A stretch of DNA of 64,000 nucleotides, taken from NCBI GenBank assembly GCA_002346675.1, contig DEAI01000011.1, positions 504,912 through 568,911 of the forward strand, given 5' to 3'. The position numbers and the translations under genes are program-made. Source of the stretch: Fidelibacterota bacterium UBA2986 (GTDB lineage: Bacteria; Fidelibacterota; Marinisomatia; Marinisomatales; AB-629-J13). Shown here in pieces: positions 1-9,969 of the stretch. The notes beneath the pieces were generated by a model. The model did not search any database and had not been told where the DNA came from. It saw nothing but the letters and a program-made list of their open reading frames with translations. Position 1 is the first letter of the stretch. The number at the start of each line of letters is the position of its first letter.

Positions 1-2
1 GT

Positions 3-1001
3 TTTTCTGATGAGATACACCGCTATGGTTCAACCTCAGCAAATTTTCTTGAAATTGGTGTTGGCAGTGCTTCAGGTAGCATGGGAGAGGCTTACGTTGC
101 AGTTGCCAATGATATGTCGGCAATATATTGGAATCCGGCTGGACTATCTTCTTTAAAAGGAGTTGGTTTTCAATTTATGATTCAGCCATGGGTGGTAGAT
201 ATAAATACCATCTTTGTAGCTGGCGCAGTAGCAGTACCAAGAATAGGTACATTCGGTCTTGGGTTAACTCAGGTAGGGTATGGAGATATGGATGTTACCA
301 CACTGGATTATCAGGATGGAACGGGGGAAAAATTCACAGCTAATGATATGGTTTTTTCTTTTTCATACAGTCGTAGAATAGTATCTTGGTTTGCGTTTGG
401 AGCGAATATGAAAATGATCCAATCCAATATATGGCACGCATCAGCAAAAGCATTTGCTCTTGATCTTGGGGTGTTGGTGAACACACATTTTTTCAGCGTG
501 ACGAAAGAAAGAAAAGATGGAATGGTAATAGGGATGAGTATTTCAAACTACGGCACACGTATGAAATATGACGGACTAGATCTGTATCAGCCTATTGATA
601 TATCTGAATATGAAGAGGGAAACTATGGAGATGTAGCTGGACAGTTTAGAACACAGGAGTGGGAGCTACCGCTGTTATTCAGAATTGGTATTGCTGTTAA
701 ACCTATAGTTACAAATTTCTCAACATTGACATTGGCAATTGATGCTAATCACCCAAATAATAATTCTGAATCGATTAACGTTGGTTTTGCCTACAAAATA
801 CGTTTCCCTGGTAATGGTGCAATTATTTTTCGAGCTGGTCAGAAAGCTTTGTATATGGATAGCCCTCAATTTGGGCCTACAGGAGGATTAGGAATTGAGT
901 GGAATTTTTTAAACAATAGAAAGCTCACAGTGGACTATGCTTACAAGACGATGGGTATTTTGGGCAACGTACATGCTACGACAATAGGTTTGAATTTTTA
1001 G
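3..1001 (+). CDS. PorV/UPF0164-family outer-membrane barrel protein (5' partial)
   Basis: The frame is open from base 3 with no stop, so the gene begins outside the window; the first visible residues run FSDEIHRYGSTSANFLEIGV. The first in-frame ATG (81) lies inside the conserved N-terminal block GSMGEAYVAVANDMSAIYWN, which is the family signature (GGAFVAVANDxSAxYWNPAG in relatives), so it is not the start. The rest is alternating aromatic beta strands ending in a terminal F (GLNF), typical of outer-membrane barrels. PorV belongs to this family and shuttles type IX secretion cargo to the surface. Neighbouring genes encode enzymes with C-terminal sorting tails, which suits such a role, but the family also has members of unknown role. 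The family call is firm; the PorV function is inference. Confidence 0.75.
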   Translation, partial: FSDEIHRYGSTSANFLEIGVGSASGSMGEAYVAVANDMSAIYWNPAGLSSLKGVGFQFMIQPWVVDINTIFVAGAVAVPRIGTFGLGLTQVGYGDMDVTTLDYQDGTGEKFTANDMVFSFSYSRRIVSWFAFGANMKMIQSNIWHASAKAFALDLGVLVNTHFFSVTKERKDGMVIGMSISNYGTRMKYDGLDLYQPIDISEYEEGNYGDVAGQFRTQEWELPLLFRIGIAVKPIVTNFSTLTLAIDANHPNNNSESINVGFAYKIRFPGNGAIIFRAGQKALYMDSPQFGPTGGLGIEWNFLNNRKLTVDYAYKTMGILGNVHATTIGLNF

Positions 1002-1007
1002 TTTTTT

Positions 1008-2885
1008 ATGTATCCAGTATCGTGTAGTTGGGTAAACACAAATAAGCACGGTTTTTCCAACCTACCGATTAATAGAAATATATTTTTATTAATAATACTT
1101 ATTTTCATTTTTCAAGCTCCAATTTTATTTGGCCAGACCCGTGGCGCAGAATATCGTACTTTAGATAGTTACACTTATGGTCGTTTTGAGACCCGAGCTA
1201 AACCTGCTCAAGGAGACGGTATAGTCTCATCATTTTTTACGTTTGATGATCCTGCAGACCCCTGGGGCGAGATTGATATTGAATGGTTGGGTCTTTTTGA
1301 TCACACCATTGATTTAAATATAATTACAACAGGGCAAGCAAGTCATATCCGTCAGCATTATGTTGCTTTTAATCCGCACACTGATTTTCATGACTATGGA
1401 TTTGAGTGGACTCCGGAATATGTAGCATGGTTTATCGATGGAGAAGAAATTTTTCGCCAAACCGGAACTCATATAGCTGAAATGGATTCAGCGCAAAAAA
1501 TAATGATGAATATTTGGCAGCCTGTTTACTCGGACTGGGTGGGAACATTTGATGATCGGATTTTACCAAGGTTTAGCTACTATGACTGGGTAAAGTATGG
1601 CTCCTACACACCAGGAATTGGCAACTACGGCACTGATAATAATTTTACTTTTGAGTGGGAAGATAATTTTTCGGAGTTTGATGCAACCCGTTGGGAAAAA
1701 AGCGATGACCATACATGGGGAGGTAATCAGTCTATACTTATTGATGATAATATTGAATTTGATAGTGGTATGCTTGTTTTATGTATGACCGATGATGTTA
1801 ACCTTGGATATGTTGATGAAAATCCTCCTGTATTATTATGGGCCCGGCAGATTGGTTCTATGATCAAGTGCAGGTTCAGTGAAGAAATAAACTCTTCGAG
1901 TGTTACTACTGAAAATATTTTTATTACTGGCATCGGAATTGACTCAGTTCAGCTTGATCCGGACCAGCGAACTGTTTATGTTTATACCGATAGCGATAGT
2001 ATCACAGAAGGTACAAACTTAGTAGTCTTACAGATCTCTGATGATAACCCAACCCCCAATACTCTAGGGGTCCAAGCTCTAGAAATTGATTTGCCATCAC
2101 CAGTTATATTTCCTTTAAAAATCAACAATGGTGGCTCGGGATATGGTGATTATCTACCTGACCAGGAATGGGGTCCGGATGTTGAGTATGGGTTTACCGA
2201 TGGAAATTTTGTAAGTGTTTCCGAGCCAATAGATAATACAGATGATGATATTATTTATCAGACCTGCTTAAACAGAACAGCAGGATATAAGGTAAGAGTC
2301 CCTAATGGGACCTATACCGTTAGTTTAAAATTATCTGAAAATTATTATTCAACTTCTGACGCGAGGACCTATGACCTGGTGTTAGAAGATAGTTTGGTAA
2401 TTGAAAATTTAGATGTGTTTTCTAGTGTGGGGATGAATTATGCCTATGACGTTATTATAAATGACATAGAAGTTGTTGATCATCAGCTTGATTTATACTT
2501 TTCAAGCAGAGCCTATGGTATCGGCTATGTAACAGCTGGACCGTTCGTTAATGGTCTTGTTGTTGAACAGAATTCTATTTTTCCGCTCTCTGCTATTGAT
2601 GATTTATATCAAATACCTGAAAAATTACTCATTAGCTCAGCGTATCCTAATCCCTTTAACTCTGCAATAAATGTACACTATGCAATATCAATTTCTGGTG
2701 ATATTAGATTAGAGATAATTTCTATTGATGGGACAGAAGTATTCCAAAAATTATATACGCAACAGGGTGACGGTGAACATATCTTCCGCTGGAAGCCTGA
2801 GCATTATATTTCCAGTGGTGTTTATTTTCTTTCGATCACTTCAGCCTTTAGCTCCACGAACACAAAACTGCTTTACATCAAGTGA
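1008..2885 (+). CDS. Secreted GH16 lichenase, circularly permuted type, with malectin-like domain and T9SS-type tail
   Basis: Probable 1,3-1,4-beta-glucan endohydrolase. After a hydrophobic signal (about residues 24-43) the mature protein starts directly at the strand GAEYRTLDSYTYGRFETR. The catalytic motif GEIDIEWLG follows (E88 nucleophile, D90, E92 acid/base; no extra residue, as in lichenases). The strand WEDNFSEFDATRW...GMLVLCMT, which opens ordinary GH16 folds, comes after the core at about 213-260. This order matches the naturally permuted Fibrobacter succinogenes enzyme. Next come an SbsA/Ig-like domain (264-355), a malectin-like domain (365-525) and a sorting tail with YPNPFN (about 545-625). 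It starts 6 bp after the barrel gene. The ATG at 1008 gives an unusually long n-region; an ATT at 1068 would give a compact signal peptide. Fold and permutation are clear by motif order; substrate is inferred. Confidence 0.88.
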   Translation: MYPVSCSWVNTNKHGFSNLPINRNIFLLIILIFIFQAPILFGQTRGAEYRTLDSYTYGRFETRAKPAQGDGIVSSFFTFDDPADPWGEIDIEWLGLFDHTIDLNIITTGQASHIRQHYVAFNPHTDFHDYGFEWTPEYVAWFIDGEEIFRQTGTHIAEMDSAQKIMMNIWQPVYSDWVGTFDDRILPRFSYYDWVKYGSYTPGIGNYGTDNNFTFEWEDNFSEFDATRWEKSDDHTWGGNQSILIDDNIEFDSGMLVLCMTDDVNLGYVDENPPVLLWARQIGSMIKCRFSEEINSSSVTTENIFITGIGIDSVQLDPDQRTVYVYTDSDSITEGTNLVVLQISDDNPTPNTLGVQALEIDLPSPVIFPLKINNGGSGYGDYLPDQEWGPDVEYGFTDGNFVSVSEPIDNTDDDIIYQTCLNRTAGYKVRVPNGTYTVSLKLSENYYSTSDARTYDLVLEDSLVIENLDVFSSVGMNYAYDVIINDIEVVDHQLDLYFSSRAYGIGYVTAGPFVNGLVVEQNSIFPLSAIDDLYQIPEKLLISSAYPNPFNSAINVHYAISISGDIRLEIISIDGTEVFQKLYTQQGDGEHIFRWKPEHYISSGVYFLSITSAFSSTNTKLLYIK

Positions 2886-2905
2886 TTAGTTGAATAATTT
2901 AAAAA

Positions 2906-4411
2906 TTGATTATACTACGAATATTTTTATTTAAGATTATTTTTTTGGCATTGAGTATGGTCAGCTGTACAGTTGAAAAATCCAGTATACCATATGATAT
3001 AATAGCCAAAGTTGGTGAGAGAATCATTACCAAACAAAATATGATCCACCGGTCAGAATATACCCTTAGACCTCTATATTGCAGAGAGTCAAATTATATC
3101 CATAAAAAAATCATACTAAATTCCCTTATCGCAGAAAAGTTATTTTCATTTGAAGCTGAAAAAAACAAAATTGATTTATTAGATAATATCCGATTTCATA
3201 CATTTATTACCGGGCGAACCGAGCAAACCATGAGACAAATGCACTATTATGAGGAATTTTATAAACAGGTTGAATTGGATTCATCGGTAATTTCATCTTC
3301 ATATAAATTAGCCGGCAGAACTGTAGATGTGACCTATTTACATTTACCGGATCTAAATATTGCAGCACAGATAAAAGATTTGTCTGAAGGAGGTCTTCCA
3401 CTAGATTCAGCTTATGCTATGATCTGGGATGATTCGCGATCACCAAAAAGACAAATAAATTGGTTTGATAGAGAAGGTGCGGAATTACATAGAGCCATAT
3501 TTAATCCAAATATCAAAAAAGGATCAATCATAGGTCCTTTAACCACTGAGAACAATACACACCTATTGATTCAGGTAAATGGTTGGACAGATAGGCCCGC
3601 TGTCACTGATTCAGAGATATCACTGAGAGTGAACGATGTACGTGAAAGATTACAGGAAAATCATGCAGAACAAAAATATAAAAATTGGGTGAAATATATC
3701 ATGAAAGGAAAACATTTAGAATTAAACCCAAGTGTTTATCCTACATACGCAGAAAGAGTCATGAATATTTATTTAAAATCCGACTCAATAAAACAGGCAC
3801 AATTAAATTTATCTTTGTGGGTTGAGCCTGAGTATGATCTCCTTCTAGACAGCCTTAAAAAGATACCAAAAGATAACTTTACAGAAGATGATATACTCTT
3901 CCATGTAGATAATGTCCCATGGACTATTAAAGTTTTTCACCAAAAACTAAGTCAACATCCGCTTGTATTTAGAAAAAAGAAAATCAGCCATAGTCAATTT
4001 CAAGAACAGCTAAAATATGCTATTGCAGATTTGATTCAGAACATTGAGATTACTAAATATTGTTATAGTAAAGGATATGATAAGTCATATACTGTAACAC
4101 TCAATAAAGAATTATGGTATGACGCTTATACTGCACACTCTTACCGTAATAATTTACTAGAAGAACAAAATATGCTAAACAGCGATGCAGAGAGCATTGC
4201 TAAAGCTTTAAACTCTATAGTTGATTCTCTCCAAAATATATATTCTGACCAGATAAAAATTGACACAGATTTATTTGAATCTATTGAATTAACAAATATA
4301 GATATGACAGTTTTTCAGCATGGAGTTCCATTTCCAAAGGTTGTTCCCCCTTTTCCGGTATATACCAGTGATAATAGATTGGATTATGGTCAAAAAAGGA
4401 ATTTTAGATGA
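2906..4411 (+). CDS. Parvulin/SurA-like peptidyl-prolyl isomerase lipoprotein
   Basis: Starts with TTG at 2906. A signal peptide ends in the lipobox SMVSC (Cys21), so this is a lipoprotein. The next segment (IIAKVGERIITKQNMIHR) is the typical start of the SurA/PrsA N-terminal chaperone domain. Residues 140-235 resemble a parvulin domain (VTYLHLP, GGLPLDSAYAMI, NWFDREGAELH, GSIIGPLTTEN). A second helical part follows with no recognised domain. The gene lies between two secreted lichenases and its stop overlaps the next start by 4 bp (ATGA), so they are translationally coupled. A dedicated periplasmic chaperone for the exported glucanases is a reasonable inference. Whether the isomerase site is active cannot be judged from motifs. 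Confidence 0.7.
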   Translation: MIILRIFLFKIIFLALSMVSCTVEKSSIPYDIIAKVGERIITKQNMIHRSEYTLRPLYCRESNYIHKKIILNSLIAEKLFSFEAEKNKIDLLDNIRFHTFITGRTEQTMRQMHYYEEFYKQVELDSSVISSSYKLAGRTVDVTYLHLPDLNIAAQIKDLSEGGLPLDSAYAMIWDDSRSPKRQINWFDREGAELHRAIFNPNIKKGSIIGPLTTENNTHLLIQVNGWTDRPAVTDSEISLRVNDVRERLQENHAEQKYKNWVKYIMKGKHLELNPSVYPTYAERVMNIYLKSDSIKQAQLNLSLWVEPEYDLLLDSLKKIPKDNFTEDDILFHVDNVPWTIKVFHQKLSQHPLVFRKKKISHSQFQEQLKYAIADLIQNIEITKYCYSKGYDKSYTVTLNKELWYDAYTAHSYRNNLLEEQNMLNSDAESIAKALNSIVDSLQNIYSDQIKIDTDLFESIELTNIDMTVFQHGVPFPKVVPPFPVYTSDNRLDYGQKRNFR

Positions 4412-6267
4412 TGATGAAAAGGCTTTTATTATTTATTTTTATTTCAAGTGTGGTTTTAGCTAAGCCCTATCGTGGTGGAGAGTTGCGGACTTTTGAAAGT
4501 TTTCGTTACGGACGTTTTGAAGTTAGAATGAAGTCAGCGATAGGAAGCGGTGTGGTCAGTTCATTTTTCACCTACCGTGATTATTGGGAAGAAGGTCTTA
4601 CAGGTTCAGAGCATTGGAATGAAATTGACCTAGAGTGGCTGGGTAACTATAATGAAAAAACACAAACAAACTTGATTATCCAGAATGGATGGGACTTACC
4701 TGATCTGGTCAATCTTGATTTTAACCCCCATGAAGATTTTCACACATATGCTATTGAGTGGACTCCGGACTATGTCGCTTTTTTTGCTGATGAACAGGTG
4801 ATTAGGTGGGTTGACAATTTTTACGCAGATTCTCTTTATCATTACCAGAAGATCATGATGAATATGTGGCAACCGATTTATGAAGAATGGGTGGGGCCAT
4901 TTAACCCAGATATTCTACCTGTATATGCATTTTATGATTGGGTCAAGTATTGTGCCTATGTGCCCGGGACTGGGAATACAGGTACAGATAATAATTTCAT
5001 CCAATTATGGGAAGATCAATTTGACTATTGGGATACAGGCAGATGGGGAAAGGCCACTCACACATTTGATGGAAACAATGTTGACTTTATCCATGAAAAT
5101 GTTGTTTTTCATAATGGTTACATGATATTGTGCCTAACCACACCAGATGATACGGGCTTTAATGAAGGATCAATAAATATGAATCTATCGACCGGATGGA
5201 ATATAATAGGGTTACCATTAGAGGTTGAGAACAGTAACTATGAGGTGCTATTTCCTAATGCTGTTGCGGGGACTTTATACGGATTTAATGGATTCTATAC
5301 ATCGGAAATGGAGCTTGAGCCTGGAACAGGTTATTGGCTTAATTTTCAAGAAGCTGATACTGCATCATTAACCGGTTCTCCCCTCACAAGTTTTATGGTA
5401 AGCCTTACAGAAGGATGGAACTTGATCAGTGGGAATAGTGCAATAACAAATGTTGGTAATATTTCTGACCCTGGAAATATAATTGTTCCGGGCACCTGTT
5501 ATGGTTTCAATGAAACGTATATCAATGCAGATCAATTAATTCCTGGCAATGGGTACTGGATTTATGCAAGTGCAGATGGGAACATCATAATTTTAAGTAA
5601 CCTCACTGCAAAACCAATATCTACATTTACAGATCGTACAGAAATAGCAAATAAAATCAGTTTCAATAATAGCGAACTCTATTTTGGTGTATCCATTCCT
5701 GAAGAAGAGAGGAACAGCTATAAACTCCCGCCTAAACCTCCACTTGGGGCATTTGATGCACGGTTTTCAGGTGACACAAAATTGGTGGAAACATTCGGTA
5801 ACATAGAAGTTATGAATAACACACAAGAGCTTTTTATATCATATTCCATCAATATTAATGAAGATGATGATAAAAGTTGGCTGTTGATTTCAAGTGAAAA
5901 TGAAGAATATGAGTTAGAGGATTCTGGTCAATTAATTTTGAATGGTTCTGTAGATAATTTTACCTTGAGTAGAGTCTCTCTCATACCAACATCATTTTCC
6001 ATCTCACAGAACTTTCCAAATCCTTTTAACCCCATAACTTCCATAAATTATATTGTACCGGAAAACAGCGCTATTGCCATAAGCATTTACAATCTTAGTG
6101 GACAAAAAATTATTGACCTAGTTGACAGCTATATCCAAACGGGGGTATATACTGTTACCTGGGACGGGATGAATCATAAAGGCCTCCCTGTTCCTAGTGG
6201 CGTATATATATATACCTTTGAGGCAAATTCGTTTAAATCCATGAAAAAGATGATTTTGATCAAATAA
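4408..6267 (+). CDS. Secreted GH16 lichenase, circularly permuted type, with twin GWN module and T9SS-type tail
   Basis: A second probable mixed-linkage glucanase. The signal peptide ends near residue 18; the mature chain begins GGELRTFESFRYGRFEVR and carries NEIDLEWLG (E72, D74, E76). The displaced strand LWEDQFDYWDTGRWGK...GYMILCLTT follows the catalytic core at about 190-245, again the Fibrobacter-type permuted order. Residues about 256-395 hold two copies of a module starting GWNIIG/GWNLIS and ending GTGYWL/GNGYWIYA. A stalk with LYFGVSIPEEE follows (about 425-530), then a sorting tail with NFPNPFNP (about 534-619). Three ATGs in a row (4408, 4411, 4414) sit 7 bp or more after AAGGA (4396-4400); the first gives the best spacing and overlaps the chaperone stop. 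The enzyme would be exported and surface-attached or released by type IX secretion. Confidence 0.88.
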   Translation: MMMKRLLLFIFISSVVLAKPYRGGELRTFESFRYGRFEVRMKSAIGSGVVSSFFTYRDYWEEGLTGSEHWNEIDLEWLGNYNEKTQTNLIIQNGWDLPDLVNLDFNPHEDFHTYAIEWTPDYVAFFADEQVIRWVDNFYADSLYHYQKIMMNMWQPIYEEWVGPFNPDILPVYAFYDWVKYCAYVPGTGNTGTDNNFIQLWEDQFDYWDTGRWGKATHTFDGNNVDFIHENVVFHNGYMILCLTTPDDTGFNEGSINMNLSTGWNIIGLPLEVENSNYEVLFPNAVAGTLYGFNGFYTSEMELEPGTGYWLNFQEADTASLTGSPLTSFMVSLTEGWNLISGNSAITNVGNISDPGNIIVPGTCYGFNETYINADQLIPGNGYWIYASADGNIIILSNLTAKPISTFTDRTEIANKISFNNSELYFGVSIPEEERNSYKLPPKPPLGAFDARFSGDTKLVETFGNIEVMNNTQELFISYSININEDDDKSWLLISSENEEYELEDSGQLILNGSVDNFTLSRVSLIPTSFSISQNFPNPFNPITSINYIVPENSAIAISIYNLSGQKIIDLVDSYIQTGVYTVTWDGMNHKGLPVPSGVYIYTFEANSFKSMKKMILIK

Positions 6268-6269
6268 AT

Positions 6270-7481
6270 ATGCTCAACCTCAAAAACTATATCTTCATCC
6301 CTATAGTTATTTTTTCTATTTTTGCTTGTGATCAAGAAGTAGAAGAACCAAAAGATAGCTCAGAAGCTATGAATTCAGGCCAATGGTCACTCGTTTGGTC
6401 TGATGAATTTGACAGCGATGTCATTGATCTTCAAAAATGGAATAAGTTACTCTGGCGTCCTGGATGGGTGAATAACGAAAGTCAGGCCTATACTGCTCGG
6501 GATACAAACCTTTTTGTTCGAAATGGAAAACTGGTCATCCGCGGTTTAATTGAGCCAGGCTATGCAGGTACAGATTATACCGGGACCGACTACAATACTG
6601 ATTTCACATCTGGAAGAGTAAACACATCGGGGAAGGCAAACTGGACATATGGTAGGTTTGATATCCGTGCAAAACTACCTAAAGGGAACGGTTCTTGGCC
6701 TGCTATTTGGATGCTAGGTGAAAATATCAGTTCTGTTGGATGGCCACATTGTGGAGAAATTGATATCATGGAGCACGTTGGGTTTGACGATGGAAATATT
6801 CATGGCTCAATACACACTACAGATTATAATCATATGTTAAACACTCAAAAGTCGGGTCATATATCAGTGCCAACAGCTACAGATTCCTTTCATTTATATT
6901 CTTTAGAGTGGGACAGTACTTATATTAGATACTTAATTGATAGTGAGCCATTTTTCTTTATTTATAATGACGGCGGTGGCGATGAAAATAAATGGCCCTT
7001 TAATAAATCCCACTATATTATCCTTAATCTTGCCATTGGAGGAGATTGGGGTGGAATTCAGGGTATTGACCCCAATGCATTCCCAATGGAAATGGAAGTA
7101 GATTATGTCAGAGTTTTTAAAAAAAGTGAATCTCTAAAAAATGTGAATGTAACTTTTCAAGTAGATATGAAACACCAGAGCACAAGCGGAACAGGTATCT
7201 GGCTTTCAGGTGGAAATATAAGCTCAGGCCAGCCTGGGGGACTTCAGATGGAATCTGTAGAGGATACAACAATATGGGAGATTACTTTGAACTTACCGCC
7301 AAATTCAAATTATACATATAAATATAGAAATGGGTATTATCCGAGTAGTTGGTCAGGGGGATGGGAATCTGTGCCAGATAATTGTGGTGCAGATCAACAT
7401 AATAACAGATCAATTTCTGTGGGAGAAGCAGATATGATTCTTCCGGCTATTTGTTTTAGTAGGTGTTCAGTATGTGAATAA
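6270..7481 (+). CDS. GH16 laminarinase-like lipoprotein with C-terminal carbohydrate-binding-like domain
   Basis: Probable endo-beta-1,3-glucanase on the membrane surface. The signal peptide ends in SIFAC (Cys20). GH16 in canonical order spans about 38-285: WSDEFDS, SQAYTARD, WTYGRFDIRAKLPKG, WPAIWMLG, then GEIDIMEHVG (E163, D165, E168 with the extra Met typical of laminarinases) and the closing strand MEVDYVRVF. The last 110 residues (VTFQVDMKH...) look like a starch-binding-fold domain and end in two close cysteines (CFSRCSVC). It starts 2 bp after the previous stop, so it belongs to the same transcript. There is no sorting tail, in keeping with lipid anchoring. Family is certain; laminarin as substrate is inferred from the motif type. 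Confidence 0.88.
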   Translation: MLNLKNYIFIPIVIFSIFACDQEVEEPKDSSEAMNSGQWSLVWSDEFDSDVIDLQKWNKLLWRPGWVNNESQAYTARDTNLFVRNGKLVIRGLIEPGYAGTDYTGTDYNTDFTSGRVNTSGKANWTYGRFDIRAKLPKGNGSWPAIWMLGENISSVGWPHCGEIDIMEHVGFDDGNIHGSIHTTDYNHMLNTQKSGHISVPTATDSFHLYSLEWDSTYIRYLIDSEPFFFIYNDGGGDENKWPFNKSHYIILNLAIGGDWGGIQGIDPNAFPMEMEVDYVRVFKKSESLKNVNVTFQVDMKHQSTSGTGIWLSGGNISSGQPGGLQMESVEDTTIWEITLNLPPNSNYTYKYRNGYYPSSWSGGWESVPDNCGADQHNNRSISVGEADMILPAICFSRCSVCE

Positions 7482-7566
7482 TTGCTGAGCAAATATTTTC
7501 ATTAACTACTACTTCACAATAATTATTTATCAAACTTATTATAAAACAAGGATTCAGATCATCTAT

Positions 7567-9969
7567 ATGAAAAAAACCATAATTACGTTAATCATTTCAT
7601 CATTTCAATACTTAAATGCATTTGAAAACGGGAACTTTGATGGCGAAGACTCTGCCTGGACAACATGGATTGTGGGTGGTGATATTGAAATTAACCTTAA
7701 TTACACAGATAATGGACCAGCAGGAGGGAGTGGCGAGGCATTGAGAATACACGCTTCGAACTGGGGTAATGGTGGTGTGTATCAACCAATCAATCTGGAA
7801 GAGAACATCTTGTATGAGGTATCAGGTCTGTTCAAGGGAATTGGCTGCAATCAAAACTGGGTAGAAATTTCTATTCTTGAATATGAACCTCAGGATGGAG
7901 TGGATATAGGGACAAATAATATAATCGTGGAACAGCATTTTTGGCACTGCGGTGCGGGTGCCCCTTGGAACTGGGATACAGAATTTTCCAACTCCTGTGG
8001 TTCAAACTCATATAGCCCTGGTTCTCCTCCAGGTTTTTTTACGGTCCAAGAAACGGGGATTTATTATTTTTTGATCAAATCTGGCGGTGTTGTTTCCGAT
8101 GTTATTTTCGATAACCTTAATCTCGAAATTATTGATGATGATCTTCCTGAAACTAATTGGTTATTGGTGTGGTCCGATGAGTTCAGTGGAACAGAGATCG
8201 ATGAAAGCAAGTGGAGCTATGATATAGGTACTGGCGACTGGGGCTGGGGAAATGGAGAAGCTCAGTACTACACAAGTAACTCTAGTAATTCCTTTATTGA
8301 GGATGGAAAATTAGTTATACAGGCTCTCCAACAGAATTATGGTGGAGCAAATTATACTTCCGCACGTATGGTTACGAGGGACCAAGGTGATTGGACATAC
8401 GGACGGGTAGAAGTAAGAGCCAAATTGCCCAGTGGTATAGGCACATGGCCTGCAATATGGATGTTACCAACAGATTGGGTATATGGTGGATGGCCCTACA
8501 GTGGCGAAATTGATATCATGGAACATGTTGGTTTTGATCCTAATGTGATTCATGGAACAGCTCATACAGAAGATTATAATTGGTGGAATGGTATCCCTCC
8601 TCCAAGTTCATCCATATATACAGATGGCGCGACCTCAGATTTTCATGATTACACTTTGGAATGGGATGAAGATTATCTTAAGTGGTATGTGGATGGTATA
8701 CATTATTTTACTTATGCTAATGACCAAGCGGGAGATTACGCAACTTGGCCTTTTGATCAGAGATTTCACCTGCTGTTAAATATAGCAATAGGTGGTACCT
8801 GGGGTGGTCAGCAGGGAATTGATGACAGCATATTTCCAGTGCGATTAGAGGTTGATTACGTGAGAGTCTATGAGCAGTCGATAGCACCTATGATTACGCT
8901 AACACACACATCTGGATGGAATATGATAGGGGCTCCTCTCATAACTCAGAATATGAACTATAATGAGGTCTTCCCTGAGTCTGTAACTGGTTCACTATAT
9001 AGTTATAACGAGACATATTTGAATGAGGATATTCTGGTTCCGGGGACAGGATATTGGTTAAATTTTTATGCTGAAGGGAGTTCTGCCATTCAGGGGGAAT
9101 CTATTGCTGAATTGACCATAGAGCTTAAAGAGGGATGGAATCTAATTTCAGGTATTTCAGATGAGATTTCCATTGGCGGGATAATCGATTTAGAAAATAT
9201 TGTTGTGGAAGGGACAATCTATGAATTTCAGGAAGCATACATTAATGCTGAGATGATTGAACCTGGAGAGGCATATTGGATATATGCAAACGCAGATGGT
9301 GCTATCACCATCTCAAACACTAATTCTACAAGAACATTATCTACAATTACAGATCATACAGAAAGAGCAAACATACTCAGTATCAACGGAAGGAATCTTT
9401 ACTTCGGTGTATCCATACCGGAAGAAGAAGTTCTCAACTATCAGTTGCCACCAAAGCCGCCGGAAGGTGCATTTGATGTGCGATTTTCAAACAATATGAG
9501 AGTAGCTGAGAATTCAGGTATAATTGAAATAATGAATAGCTCTCCCCTGCTAGTGATTCACTATGATATTAAAGATAATTCTAACTGGATTTTGACTGGA
9601 ATTCAAGAAAACAGAATATCAGATTGTGGAGAAATTATTGTTTCTGAAGATGTATCTGGATTTACCTTGAAAAAGGTTACAGAAATTCCATTGCTTTATT
9701 CTGTATCTCAGAACTATCCAAATCCTTTTAATCCAAAAACAACAATAAGCTACGAGCTGCCTGAGCATTCCAATGTATCAATAATAATATATGACCTTTT
9801 AGGTCAAACCGTCAAAACCTTGGTTAATAGATATGAAGATCCTGGATATAAATCTGTCACATGGGGTGGAACGGATAATTTAGGAAAACCGGTAACTGCA
9901 GGATTGTATATTTATCAGATTAAAGCGGACACCTTTATAGCTGTACGCAAGATGGCACTTCTCAAATAA
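7567..9969 (+). CDS. Secreted multidomain GH16 laminarinase with N-terminal CBM, twin GWN module and T9SS-type tail
   Basis: Signal peptide 1-18. Residues 20-190 form a CBM4/9-like jelly roll (ENGNFDG...WTTWIVGG, closing DVIFDNLNLEI). GH16 in normal order lies at about 198-434 with WSDEFSG, WTYGRVEVRAKLPSG, WPAIWMLP and GEIDIMEHVG (E314, D316, E319). The twin GWN module (about 446-585), the LYFGVSIPEEE stalk (about 590-715) and a sorting tail with NYPNPFNP (about 716-800) follow, all closely similar to those in the lichenase at 4408. An 85-bp gap separates it from the previous gene and the ribosome site is weak. Likely a secreted endo-beta-1,3-glucanase for algal laminarin-like glucans. Confidence 0.9.
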   Translation: MKKTIITLIISSFQYLNAFENGNFDGEDSAWTTWIVGGDIEINLNYTDNGPAGGSGEALRIHASNWGNGGVYQPINLEENILYEVSGLFKGIGCNQNWVEISILEYEPQDGVDIGTNNIIVEQHFWHCGAGAPWNWDTEFSNSCGSNSYSPGSPPGFFTVQETGIYYFLIKSGGVVSDVIFDNLNLEIIDDDLPETNWLLVWSDEFSGTEIDESKWSYDIGTGDWGWGNGEAQYYTSNSSNSFIEDGKLVIQALQQNYGGANYTSARMVTRDQGDWTYGRVEVRAKLPSGIGTWPAIWMLPTDWVYGGWPYSGEIDIMEHVGFDPNVIHGTAHTEDYNWWNGIPPPSSSIYTDGATSDFHDYTLEWDEDYLKWYVDGIHYFTYANDQAGDYATWPFDQRFHLLLNIAIGGTWGGQQGIDDSIFPVRLEVDYVRVYEQSIAPMITLTHTSGWNMIGAPLITQNMNYNEVFPESVTGSLYSYNETYLNEDILVPGTGYWLNFYAEGSSAIQGESIAELTIELKEGWNLISGISDEISIGGIIDLENIVVEGTIYEFQEAYINAEMIEPGEAYWIYANADGAITISNTNSTRTLSTITDHTERANILSINGRNLYFGVSIPEEEVLNYQLPPKPPEGAFDVRFSNNMRVAENSGIIEIMNSSPLLVIHYDIKDNSNWILTGIQENRISDCGEIIVSEDVSGFTLKKVTEIPLLYSVSQNYPNPFNPKTTISYELPEHSNVSIIIYDLLGQTVKTLVNRYEDPGYKSVTWGGTDNLGKPVTAGLYIYQIKADTFIAVRKMALLK

